Shown here piece by piece: positions 1 through 9,756 of a DNA stretch of 64,000 nt (position 1 is the first letter of the stretch; each line of letters starts with the position of its first letter). A program made the position numbers and the translations under genes. The notes below the pieces were generated by a model. That model was not told where the DNA came from, did no database searches, and saw nothing but the letters and a program-made list of their open reading frames with translations. The DNA is from Zeugodacus cucurbitae (taxonomy: Eukaryota; Arthropoda; Insecta; Diptera; Tephritidae), in the NCBI RefSeq assembly GCF_028554725.1, contig NC_071668.1, positions 53,301,732 to 53,365,731 of the forward strand, given 5' to 3'.

Positions 1-167
1 ATATTCCAAAGTTCCAGGGTACTTGGCAACAATCTGCATTCGCTCCTCTCAAGGATGTAATAAATTTCGTCGATCCGATGTGCTTTACAGGATTTGCAAT
101 GATAATAACATATTTTTAAATAGCTTATAAACCGAACCACACCGCCCGAACAAAATTGTAATGATTA
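1..167. other. AT-rich sequence before the first repeat
   Basis: I see no coding potential or repeat that I can name here. The stretch ends where the first Helentron-like repeat begins with its terminal TTATACTCTCGCAA motif. Confidence 0.4.
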
Positions 168-1583
168 TTATACTCTCGCAACAAAAGTTGCTAAAGAGAG
201 TATTATAGTTATGTTCACATAACAAACCTAAAACTAAAAGAGTTAGATATAGAGTCATATATACCAAAGTGATCAGGGTGACGAGTAGATTTGAAATCCG
301 GATGTTTGTCCGTCCGTCCGTATGTCCGTCTGTGCAAGCTGTAACTTGAGTAAAAATTAAGTTATCTTGACGAAACTTAGCACATATATAACGGTTGTTT
401 ATAACACCTAAAACTAAAAGAGGTAGATATAGAGTCATATATACCAAAGTGATCAGGGTGACGAGTAGATTTGAAATCCGGATGTCTGTCCGTCCGTCCG
501 TCTGTCCGTCCGTATGTCCGTCTGTCCGGCTGTCTGTCTGTGCAAGCTATAACTTGAGTAAAAATTAAGATATCTTGACGAAACTTGGCACAAATATTCC
601 TTGCCACCATAAGAAGATCAAGTTCGAAAATGGGCAGAATCGGACCATTGTCACGCCCACAAAATGGCGAAAACCAAAAACACATAAAGTGTCATAACTA
701 AGCCATAAATGAAGTTATAAAAGTAAATTTTGGAATAAAGGATCGCACTAGGAGGGGTCATATTTTGGATGTAATTTTTTGAGGGGAGTGGGCGTGGCCC
801 CGCCCACATATCAGTTATTTATATTTAACTCGCAAACTAATAAAGCTATATAAACCAAACTTTCTGCAGTCGGTTCTTTTACATACCCCACCACACACCA
901 TGAAAATAGTTGAAATCGGATAATAACCACGCCCACGTCCCATACAAAGGTTAGGTTGAAAATTACTAAAAGTGGATTAACTAACTAACGAAAAACCTCA
1001 GAAACACTAAATTTTGCAGAGGAAATAGCAGAAGGGAGCTGTACTCAGATTTTTTTTTTTTATGGAAAATGGGCGTGGCATCGCCCACTTATGGGTCAAA
1101 AACCATATCTCAGGAACTACTCGACCGATTGCAATGTAACTTGGTTTGTAATAGTTTCCTTACATCCCAATGATATGTTGTGAAAATAGGCCAAATCGCT
1201 TCACAACCACGCCTACTTCCTATATAACAGAACTTTGAAGACGATCTGAATCGTTTACATTACAATATATAAAGTAAGCACTAGTGAAGATATCGATGCA
1301 GAACTTTGCACAAATACTTCGTTTATAGTGCCACATTATATAGTACCCCATTCTAAAAATCGCCGAAATCGGACCACAGGTTTTCAAGGCCCCATATATC
1401 GAACATGAGGACCTCGGTGCTTCTAATCTAATATTATGGTTTCCAACTTTCAATGGACTTTATACAATATATATGACGAATATGTGGGTCAAATTGTGTA
1501 TTATATAATATTAATAAAGTTAAATAAATTGCGAGAGTATAAAATGTTCGGTTACACCCGAACTTAGCCCTTCCTTACTTGTT
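168..1583 (+). mobile_element. Helentron/DINE-like non-autonomous repeat (HLR), long copy
   Basis: This is a non-coding dispersed element and the first of at least nine copies or pieces in the window. It starts with TTATACTCTCGCAA and ends with the inverse, TTGCGAGAGTATAA, at 1529-1542. A hairpin, GTTCGG-TTACAC-CCGAAC (1546-1563), and the tail CTTAGCCCTTCCTTACTTG follow. The body carries GTCC/GTCT microsatellite-like runs around 307-340 and 487-540, and repeated phrases such as GGGCGTGG and CGCCCAC. Subterminal inverted repeats, a 3' hairpin and a central short-repeat tract are features reported for Helentron/DINE-1 elements, so I assign it there by structure. There is no Rep or helicase ORF, so it would depend on a partner for movement. 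ORFs inside it are frequency accidents of the repeats. An unclassified MITE-like family is the main alternative. Confidence 0.6.
181..540 (+). repeat. 180-bp tandem duplication inside the first HLR
   Basis: The phrase starting CTAAAACTAAAAGAG and running through GATCAGGGTGACGAGTAG into the GTCC-rich tract occurs twice, exactly 180 bases apart (for example 241 and 421). The copies differ at a few positions, such as gttag versus ggtag. The duplication covers the microsatellite-like core of the HLR and explains why this copy has two GTCC blocks while other copies have one. Confidence 0.8.
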
Positions 1584-2954
1584 TTTCGAAGACGTTTGTA
1601 TATCAAGAGATACTTACTAGACTAACTTTCGCGTATAAGGTACTTTCATCATACACCCACATAACACTTAGTAATACTTTTATATTGGAACTTTATTTGT
1701 TGAGTCTGTGATGTTCTTTTTAATCCATGATTACATAGTACGTACAATGTAAAACCCAAGATAATCGAAATGGTTGATTTTAGTACTGGCGAAGTAATGA
1801 AAAGTAAATAAAAAGTAAATGAAGGTGATAATGCAAGTATTAAATTGAAGCAAAATAGTTGCGCACACCTTAGCCGTTGATTAAATGGAGAGCGTTAGTT
1901 TTGTGCGTGGAGTAGACACCCGTGCCGGAGTTTAAAAGCAAGGCGAACATTGCTTGCGGAAAAAGAACAACCACACGATAAAATATATCTATACACGTGT
2001 ATGTGTATTGCGGTACGATACATACGAAGTTTAATTTATTACACCACATCCGCTCATCATTTGTAATTACTTAAAGCAAACTGGCGACTACTTGCGATGA
2101 GTAAAAGTCACAGCCGGTTAGACGCTGTGAAAGTCATCACAAGTGAGGCGAACGGGTTCCGGCTTACAAGTTCTCCGTTAAATATAATGCTACACTTACT
2201 CGCCCAGCGTACTACTTGACTAACCGTACGGTTTTGTGCGCTTAAATAAATGGATAGATGGATCACCAGGTTGCCTTAACTTTCCAGTTCGCTGTTGGTT
2301 GGCTGAGAAAGATAGATAGTTGGTTTGGTTGTCAGGTTTTGCTAAATACTCGAACTGCGACAATAGTGTCACAGTGAAAAGCAGCAATCAACAACACTCA
2401 CACGCTGCGGAGTCGCCATAATATATCTACAAGCTCTGACATGTGTACGAATACATGTGGCTGGCATGCCGGAAGGCCTGTTGTGGAAAGAGTTAAACTT
2501 GCGGTAATGACAAGAAAATGGTTAGAGACGCCACGCGGCAAATGTAATGGACGACAGCCGCAGCGTCATCAAGGCGAACGAGAGGCCAAGCTAACGTGCT
2601 GTCAAGGAGAAGAGACTATTGCAATAGAGAAATACATATATACACACACAAACATACTTTCCGCAAAAGTAGACGGCTGAGTAACCGTACTGGAGCGTAA
2701 ATGGATAGCGAAAGAAACGGACTGGGAGTAATATACAGTTTTGAGGTATGCTCGATAAGCACTTTGCTGGTTCGTAACCTATTACGTTCCGGTATTTTGG
2801 AAGTCAAAATAGGAGAGTTATTTCAGTCAAATAGGCGCTCTTTTGTGGATATTACAGCTATTATGTAATGAGTCCGGAACCGTGCTTCTTCTTCCATGTA
2901 TGGTGTGCATTTTTAGATTAACATTAGTTTCAGCTCCGAGCAGATGACTTTTTC
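1584..2954. other. Non-coding stretch
   Basis: The sequence is AT-rich with a few more GC-balanced patches around 2080-2600. The ORFs here are short, lack codon-like structure and match no family I recognise. I see no RNA gene and no transposon ends. Confidence 0.4.
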
Positions 2955-3320
2955 AAGGCGTGCCATCTCCCACTACTCGACCGATTTCAATGAACATTAC
3001 AACATTTTTTTTTACACCCTGATGTTACCCATGGAATATGGGCGAAATCGGTTAACAACCATGGTTACTTCCCATATAACACAATTTTGAATTCAATCTG
3101 ATTCGTCCACTTTACAATATAAATTAAGCACTGCATTTGGTGTATGGCATCACTCGTTTAAAAATTATAGATATTGGCCTATACGTTTTACAGGGCCTAG
3201 ATATCGAACATGATGACCTCTGTACCAATCACATTTTTTTACCGAAAATACCGGAAAATCTTCCAGATATTTGAAATAAATTCAGAGGGAATATTTTTCT
3301 TCGAATAATGTGTTCAGCAA
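2955..3320 (+). mobile_element. HLR fragment (body only)
   Basis: The phrases CTACTCGACCGATTTCAATG, ATATGGGCGAAATCGGTTA and ACTTCCCATATAACACAATT match the body of the complete HLR copies (compare 1118-1230 and 51790-51910) in the same orientation. Both ends are missing, including the GTCC tract and the terminal hairpins, so this is an old truncated relic. Confidence 0.65.
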
Positions 3321-5636
3321 ATATTTGCTTTCCACAAGAAAGAGGTTATGTTCGTTCAAAGATGTATATATATATAGATACATTAGCCAATTTCGCTTTG
3401 AACTAATTTGGAGTGTGGTGAATCGCCAAAACAAGTAGCATAAAACCAAAACAGTGGCAGAGTTAGGAGGTGTTTTCTGTGATAAAACAATTTTAATTGA
3501 TTCACACTTCCCAATGACATTCTGTTTTGCAAGTATTAATAATTGTAGGCTTTTATGGACTTATTGTAGCACCCTCATTACTGCCTACAGTAGTAGTGTC
3601 GTAGCAAAAACTCAAACATAATGCTAATACACGGGAGATAAACGGCTAAGGCAGCGTGTAGGTTGGCTGACAGGTTGGCTTGCCGCATTGTATGCCTTAG
3701 TGATTTTAATTTCACTATTTCTCTTATGAAGAATAATGTCGTTGTAAAAGCTGTGAATGAACCCATGTAAGTGGGTCGTAGTTGGCCTATGTAGAATACT
3801 GGTATCCAGAGACTTATTTGTTTAGGCAGAAAAACGGCATTTTAAAGTATTAAGGGATTTTCTGTTTTTTTATGGTTTAGAAATGTTTCTGTTGTTGCAC
3901 AACCATCGGTTTAAAGTCGAGTTCAATGTTAAATTCGCGAAACGTTTATTTACATTTTAATTTAACATATATGTAAGTGTAGCAACTTCAGCAGCTGTCA
4001 GCTGCACCGTTGATTGAACTGCATTTTCCCCACTCTTCATACAATTATAAGCCACTTTGCCAACAAGTACTCAACCAGAAATGGGGGAGGTTTACTACAA
4101 ACTCTGAAATACCACTTATGGCCTCTTAGTATGCCAAAAAAATATAATGTTAATGACCCGTTGATGACTGTAAATAAGTTGGAATGTTCAAGCGGCGCGC
4201 TGTATACTTTTCTTATTGGATTCCATTGCTATTATGCTTACCTGTTAAATAGCGTGGTTTATTAGGCCAGTCCAGTCATTTGTGAGTGCTGATAAAGTAG
4301 CTGTGAAGTTGCAACTAACTGTTTTGTGGTATACTACACAACGTGCTGAGATGGTTGGGCGACCAGCAACCCACCAGCCAGTGCCATACAGATAACAGTA
4401 ACGTTAACATTCCTTGTGCGGATTTTCTGGCTGCAAGCATACTTCATAAACCGGTAGTCATTTCCACTGGCTGGATTCACTTAAGTACCTCCTCCACAGT
4501 ATGTATGTATGTATATCTGCGGCTTGCCGAATTTGACTAACTGCACGCCTGTTTTATTCCACGTAAACAGCTGCTTGGTTGACCATTTATTCGCCTCATT
4601 TTACTGCCAATTCGTTTTCCGCACTCTTGTTGACTTGCCGCTGGTATTTAATCTGTACTTGTTGCCTTATTGCGCTGTTGAGTAAGCAGTTATAAGTGGG
4701 TATGTATACCTGGCAGCTTGGAATGGTCGACTGGCCGTTGGCGCGGACTATGCCTTCATTGCTGGCCGAATCAATTTGGCTACAGGAGCGTGCAATAATA
4801 GACCAAAGTTAATCCGGCGTAATGAGTGTGAATGGCACTGAAATAATTAGTACATTTCCGAATATATTTTGTTTTTCGCAGCTTCACCTGCAATTCGGCA
4901 TAAGTCAGCATTCGCAATCCTTGCCGCTTTCATTGTTAAAGTTTTTAGCAAACTTGCTGCGGTTGCTGATGATTAACAGCAAGTCGAGTGGCTACATTTT
5001 ACTCCAACTTTGCTTTTTGGTGTCACAAAGCTGTTGGTAAAGCCGCATTGGTTTTATACCGTTTGTGAGGGAGTGTAAATGACAGCGATATTTTTGTTGA
5101 GCTAATAAAAGGATTATAGCACTCTTGCTGCTGGAACGGCTGTGGCATACTGATTATTTTATGCCGCTCCTTTCAACGCTTTTAATGGCATCAATGCTGT
5201 TCTTCAATGCCAGTCGTGTTGTTTCCAGTTTTGGGTGGATGTCGTGACAGCCGTTGTGGCAGGTGGAAATTAGCATTATTTCGATTAATCTGCGAGTTAT
5301 TTCGGTGTAATAAACATTTGTCGGTGTCGTTTGGCCGTTCTAAATTAACTTTTTGTTTGTTTACTTGGCTAAAATTAATTGAAAATATAATGTGCTGATT
5401 TTGATAACCAAGCCAAAAGTAAAAGCAAATATAATTGCCCAAAAAGTGATAGGTACATAAAATTAGGAAAAGTTGGGAAGAACATATTTAGGATGGAGCC
5501 TGGCTTTGTATATACATAATCGTAAAATCTAGGGATTTTAAAAATTGATACAAACGGCAATTTACGTATAGTAGATATGGAACTCTTTATGTAAAATACA
5601 TCATCGTTGTTCTAGAATTGTTATTGTCTTCTAACA
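3321..5636. other. Non-coding stretch
   Basis: I see no recognisable gene or transposon. The region includes GC-balanced patches (4300-5040) and a short ATGT run near 4500. None of the small ORFs shows a domain motif. It could be intron or intergenic sequence of a host gene outside the window. Confidence 0.4.
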
Positions 5637-6218
5637 GTACTCATGCATTTCGGCCTCTTTCTTTTTATGTCTGCAAATGAGTCTCACTTCCCTCTTCAGC
5701 TCTCGATATCTATCCCACCCCGAACCTTCTTTACCCACCCTAGCGTTAAAATCGCAAAGCACGATTGTGACATCGTGGCGGGCGCAGCGCTCATAGGTAC
5801 GTTCTTGACGCTTATAGTAAGTATCTTTGGTCACATCGTCTTTCTCTTCCGTCGGGGCGTGGGCGCAAATCAACGATATGTTGAAGAACGTCGCTTTGAT
5901 GCGGATAGTGGCTAGACGTTCATCCACCGGGATGAACGCCAGGACGCGGCGACGGAGTGTCTCTCCCACCACAAACTTGCGCTCCTTTATATGGCCGCTG
6001 TAGTAAATGTCACAAGGGCCCACCTTCTTCCGTCCTTGTCCCGTCAGGATGTCAGCCTTTATTTGTATGAGGACATCAACCAGCTGAGCAGAGACACCTT
6101 CCCAATTAAGGGTTCGGACATTCCAGGTGCATGCCCTCAAAACATGATCCTTAAAACGTTTGCAGGGGTCGTCATCAAAAGTTGGATTTCTCATCCGAGG
6201 CTCTTTTTGGTCTTTCAT
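5631..6218 (-). pseudogene. RTE endonuclease remnant in LINE A
   Basis: A 195-codon open stretch encodes a partial apurinic-type (exonuclease III-like) endonuclease domain. The WNVRTL motif is present. The expected AIQEMRW segment with its catalytic Glu is lost, because the sequence reads ADIL then TGQGRKK. The GVGF residues are also lost after KERKF. The DFNARVG motif survives, but the terminal SDH motif is deleted and replaced by linker sequence. The product could not be a working endonuclease. Confidence 0.8.
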
Positions 6219-6466
6219 TGGGGAGGTTTTTTTATGTGATGGGTCCCAATTCCTACGGACAACCGCAGAAGCGGGCTTCGCCTTCTCATTTTAGGTCGCC
6301 TTCAAACGGATGTCTGTTGTCTACCTAGAGGATACTTGGTCTAAAACCGGAAGTCGTGAGCTGCTTGAGTCATATGCAAAATAATCGTTTCCGGCCACTC
6401 CCAAGTGAATGGCAATCAGAAACTTTCATCACTTGCGTGAACTTCTACATATGACCCCATCCTCCC
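5637..6466 (-). mobile_element. RTE-clade LINE, deleted copy (LINE A)
   Basis: This non-LTR retrotransposon reads on the minus strand. Its right end is the family 5' terminus (GGAGGATGG when read as RNA), followed by about 250 bases of 5' leader. The endonuclease region follows with ACTWNVRTLNWEG, the GQGRKKVGPCDIYYSGH block and a DFNARVGKEG block. It then jumps straight to the linker (RYRELKRE), losing the C-terminal half of the endonuclease, and stops at GAGTAC near 5637 with no reverse transcriptase. In-frame losses also remove the IQE catalytic glutamate segment. It is dead, and no target duplication is visible. Confidence 0.85.
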
Positions 6467-6599
6467 AGAACCATATTACATACTACATATTGTTTTCTCG
6501 TTTAACGAGTATCTTGTGTACTACGGAGCCAAAGAAGAAGAAGTATTGACTGTTAAGAGTCCTTTTTGATGATTCCTGATATATAAATTGTATAGATAT

Positions 6600-7075
6600 A
6601 CATACATATATGTCTTTAATTCTTTAACAATTTTTGATCGAAACACCAAAGATAATTACCCTGACTACTACTACCGTAGTAAGGCTTGAGTGTAATAAGT
6701 TATAGTATTTTCTAGACTTATCAAAAAAATTGCTGAAATCGAACTATAACTTTTCAAGGCCCCAGATATCGAGCATCAATGCCTCAGTGCTAATGCATAC
6801 TTTTTACCGAAAATATCGGTAAATCTTTCACATATTTAAAAGAAAATCAAAGGAGATGTGTTTCTTATAATGCTGTGTCAGGTATATACCAAATATTATT
6901 ATTCAAACATCCGTTGGCCTTTATACCGTATATATCGGTTAATATTTTGATAATATTAAGGTAGCGTATAGTCTTTAATATAGCGTAGTTTGGTAGCGAC
7001 AATGAGTGAAATCGGTTTAAAAATTAATTCAGCCCTCATATGCTATTCTCTTTGGACTAATTGTAGGGGTACAAA
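6600..7075 (+). mobile_element. HLR fragment (3' half of body)
   Basis: TTTTCAAGGCCCCAGATATC, the CCGAAAATATCGGTAAATC block and later phrases match HLR body sequence seen near 15170-15400 and 52030-52330, in the same orientation. The terminal hairpin and inverted repeats are not present. It lies next to LINE A with no clear junction. Confidence 0.6.
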
Positions 7076-8449
7076 GAAGATATATTTATTGTTTTATTAA
7101 TATCATACATTTACAATGTTTATTTTCATTCCCTTAAGTAAATTATTTCATAAACACAGTAAAGATTTAAATTTGTCGTATTTACAATACTTAAAACCAA
7201 ACTTGTATTTTTTCTATTTTCAATTCCCACCTTAGGTGTGGCTGCTTTTGATGGCCTTTGAATTTGACAAGCCTAGCTGAGAAATTTGTGGCTTCCTACT
7301 ACTGCGATGCAGCTACTCCGAAAATGCTATACGGCTATCTAATACCCACCTGACACTTGGCAATTGTGGCAGCAACATCATTCATGTTGGTCGACATAAG
7401 CACAATCTACTCATATGTGTATGTGAAAATGCACGTGGTATGCGAAATGCAAGCGACGCTCGCCAAACGCACACTCGTACGTTCGTAAATGTGCCACATA
7501 TTCATATAATGGGCATTCATTTTTGCCTGGCAGCCGGCATTGTCAGCACATTTGTCTTGCATAAGCCTGGCATACTTCACGGCGCACTTTCTTAACTTTT
7601 TAAGCCATAAACGTTTCGTAACGTACCAATGGTCGTACATTTTCCTCTTCATATGCATTGGAAGGCCCCTTCTCCACCTTAGCGCTTGGGGGGTCCATAT
7701 GCAAAGACATAAATTCAATGCACACATTTGTACAAAATAGTAAACAGCCTTACAATAAGCTGGTGCGTATGCGTAACGTTCATATTCGCCCGTCTATCCT
7801 GTCAGGCTGCACTCTCACAACCACCACTAGCTTGGCGATGGCCTTTTCCTTGGCTCTTAGCCGTTGCTTCGGCCTGTTGTTGCGCCTTTCGCTCATATTT
7901 CATTGGAAATTTTACGTTCGCAATTCAAATCGTTTCAGTCGTTTTCATTTTACACTTTTTACATTTCGCTTTTTTACCCTTTCACTTTTTCACATACTCA
8001 CATTCGTTGGCGTTGCTGTAGTTTTTTTGCTCTATTCCCAGTTCTTCAACTGTGTGAAAGCGATTTTCTTTTATGCCATTCTTCTATTTTCGCATTTTTT
8101 GTCTTTAAACTTCGTCGCTATATCGCTAACGTTTTTTCGCTTTCTTCCCATTCAAGCTTGTATATTAGCCGTCCTGACATCTGACAAAGCCACAAGGCAT
8201 TGCGGTTGACGCAAGCAAAGAATATGGCTAATACGCCGCGATCCCTTCAATGGTAGGTTCCAGCTTGTCATTGACTTAAAACTGAAAAAGTTCCATTCGA
8301 TAAAAAGAATGAGATCGTTTATTGAATGATAAAAACATATGTGGGACTTTTGAGGTTCCAAAAATATAATAACTAAATAGAAATTGCGTAATTAGTTCTA
8401 CGTATCTTATTTAAATCCTGGAAGTAAAGTATTAATATATACTTTACAC
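7076..8449. other. Non-coding stretch
   Basis: The overlapping ORFs at 7658-8209 sit in a T-rich, low-complexity pyrimidine stretch (7860-8150) and give Phe/Leu/Ser-rich translations without domain motifs. I treat them as chance ORFs. No repeat ends are visible. Confidence 0.4.
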
Positions 8450-9280
8450 AGTACAAAATGTTCGCGTGCCAGTGAGACAAAGAAGTGCCCGTAGTGTCGA
8501 GAATATTACTGCGGCTAGCGCACCAATTTTGGAAGACCCAAATCAGTCTCTCAAACGTCGTTCTCAAGCTTTGCGCATCTCTGTGACGTATTTGTGGCGA
8601 ATTTTGCGAAAAAGATGTTGGTACATCCTTACAAGATCTAATTGACAGAGGAACTGAATTGATCACCAGCCAATTTACCACAGAATCGTCGTATGTTTGT
8701 GAACTGAACTGAGCAAAAACTTGAAAATTATCCGGATTTTCATCGAAAAATCATCTTCAGCGAAGATGTTCATTTCTAGCTATACATATTGGTTCGTCAA
8801 TAAGCAAAATATGTGTTAATGGTCAAGCAGCAATCCACATGTAATCCATGAATCACCATAGAATCCCGGAAAAAATATGGTTTGGTGTGGTTTATGGGCT
8901 GGCGGCGTCATTGGGCGAAAAGGACGGCGCCACAAGCCACGCAGCGAATGTCACAATCGATTTATTGAAAACCAAGTTTGATGTACGTGTTATCTCATGA
9001 AATGGCTAAGTCAATTGACAGCCTCGGTCGAGTGATTTGACGTTGTTAGACTATTTCCTCTGGGGCTACGTCAAGTCTATGGTCTATGCCAAGGAGCCTG
9101 CTACGATTGATGAACTTCGTACGAATATCGAACGTAAAATTACAACAGTATCGGCCGATTTATGGTTGAAAACCTCCGAAAATTGGGTTCAACGTCTGGA
9201 TTTCTGTAAGCGTGTCCGTGGTGTCCATGCAAAAAATATCGAGTTCCATACTTTTGTACCGCTCTTATTAAAAACCCCTT
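8450..9280 (+). mobile_element. Tc1/mariner relic of rosa (DD41D) type
   Basis: Three-frame reading of the plus strand recovers an ordered transposase with stops and shifts. It begins with a SVENITAASAPI then KRRSQAL then TYLWRILRK segment (the second half of the paired HTH region, 8480-8620). FSEDVHF then follows near 8757 (first catalytic Asp block), and TLLDYFLWGYVKSMVY near 9037-9085 carries the third Asp. The final segment runs to about 9240. The order and wording match the better copy at 20211-21141. Terminal inverted repeats were not found, so the limits are approximate. Confidence 0.75.
9037..9260 (+). pseudogene. C-terminal transposase fragment, rosa-type mariner
   Basis: This open stretch begins inside the third catalytic block (LDYFLWGYVKS) and continues through KEPATIDELRTNIERK and SENWVQRLDFC. 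These line up with LDYFLWGYVKS, KPATIPALEDNISEE and AQNWTFRMDHL of the copy ending at 21036. The last residues of the open frame past about 9260 are not transposase. It is a fragment of a dead element and is not expected to be expressed. Confidence 0.75.
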
Positions 9281-9524
9281 TATGCATATATACACCCTTT
9301 TATTATGAACTGATGGATCTGTGGTGAACAAGCGGAAGTCGATTTATCTTGATCTCAATTCAACATTCTTGTTGAAAGGCCATCATTTGACAATTTCGAA
9401 TATATCGGAATCAACTGCTTTGACCAACCTTTTAATGTACAAGAAAGAAATTTTGCGTATGATTCATATACTACAGCCTGTGCTTGAACATCGAATAAGG
9501 CACTTTGTAGAAATGGAGATGTTG
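9281..9524. other. Short spacer between mariner relic and LINE B
   Basis: I see no gene. It ends with GAATGTAT, the left target-site duplication of the next LINE. Confidence 0.5.
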
Positions 9525-9531
9525 AATGTAT
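9525..9531. repeat. Left target-site duplication of LINE B (AATGTAT)
   Basis: AATGTAT lies directly outside the 3' end of the minus-strand LINE and recurs directly outside its 5' end at 12760-12766. Together they define a 3,228-bp insertion. Confidence 0.8.
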
Positions 9532-9552
9532 GTTCTTCTTAACTGGCGTAGA

Positions 9553-9568
9553 AACCGCTTACGCGGTT
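9553..9568 (-). promoter_or_regulatory. 3' stem-loop of LINE B with stop codon in the loop
   Basis: Read as RNA this is AACCGC-GUAA-GCGGUU, a perfect 6-bp stem closed by a GNRA-type tetraloop. The UAA of the loop is the natural stop of the C-terminal frame. It lies about 20-35 bases from the element's 3' end, where an RTE reverse transcriptase would be expected to bind its template. The role is inferred; the structure is directly visible. Confidence 0.7.
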
Positions 9569-9756
9569 ATAGCCGAGTCCACAACAGTGCGCCACGCATC
9601 TCTCCTTTTGGCGGTTTGGCGCCAATTGGTAATACCAAGTGAAGACAGGTCCTTCTCCACCTGGTCCTTCCACCGGAGTGGAGGTCTCCCTCTTTCTCGG
9701 CTTCCACCAGCGGGTACTGCATCGAAAACTTTCAGAGCTGGGGCACTTTCATCCAT
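9559..9756 (-). pseudogene. Frameshifted C-terminal tail of the LINE B protein
   Basis: This frame encodes MDESAPALKVFDAVPAGG, then GRPPLRWKDQVE and GITNWRQTAKRRDAW, ending at the natural stop. LINE E carries the same tail in frame with its RT ORF (RWLGHVVRMDE and onwards), so this is the proper end of the LINE B protein, cut off by the 4-base deletion. Its function is not established. It is strongly kept among copies, and its stop lies in the 3' hairpin loop. Confidence 0.85.

Noticed and set aside
85..685. Two minus-strand ORFs with CTDG/RTDGRTD repeats
   Set aside because: They are translations of the GTCC/GTCT microsatellite tract of the HLR in a non-coding element. The same string appears wherever the HLR occurs.
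168..1583. CRISPR-like array from the GTCC repeats
   Set aside because: The repeats are 4-8 bp microsatellite units without unique spacers, and the genome is eukaryotic.
7658..8209. 183-codon plus-strand ORF
   Set aside because: It lies in a T-rich pyrimidine stretch that is open in several frames. The translation is Phe/Leu/Ser-rich with no domain, so it is a composition artefact.
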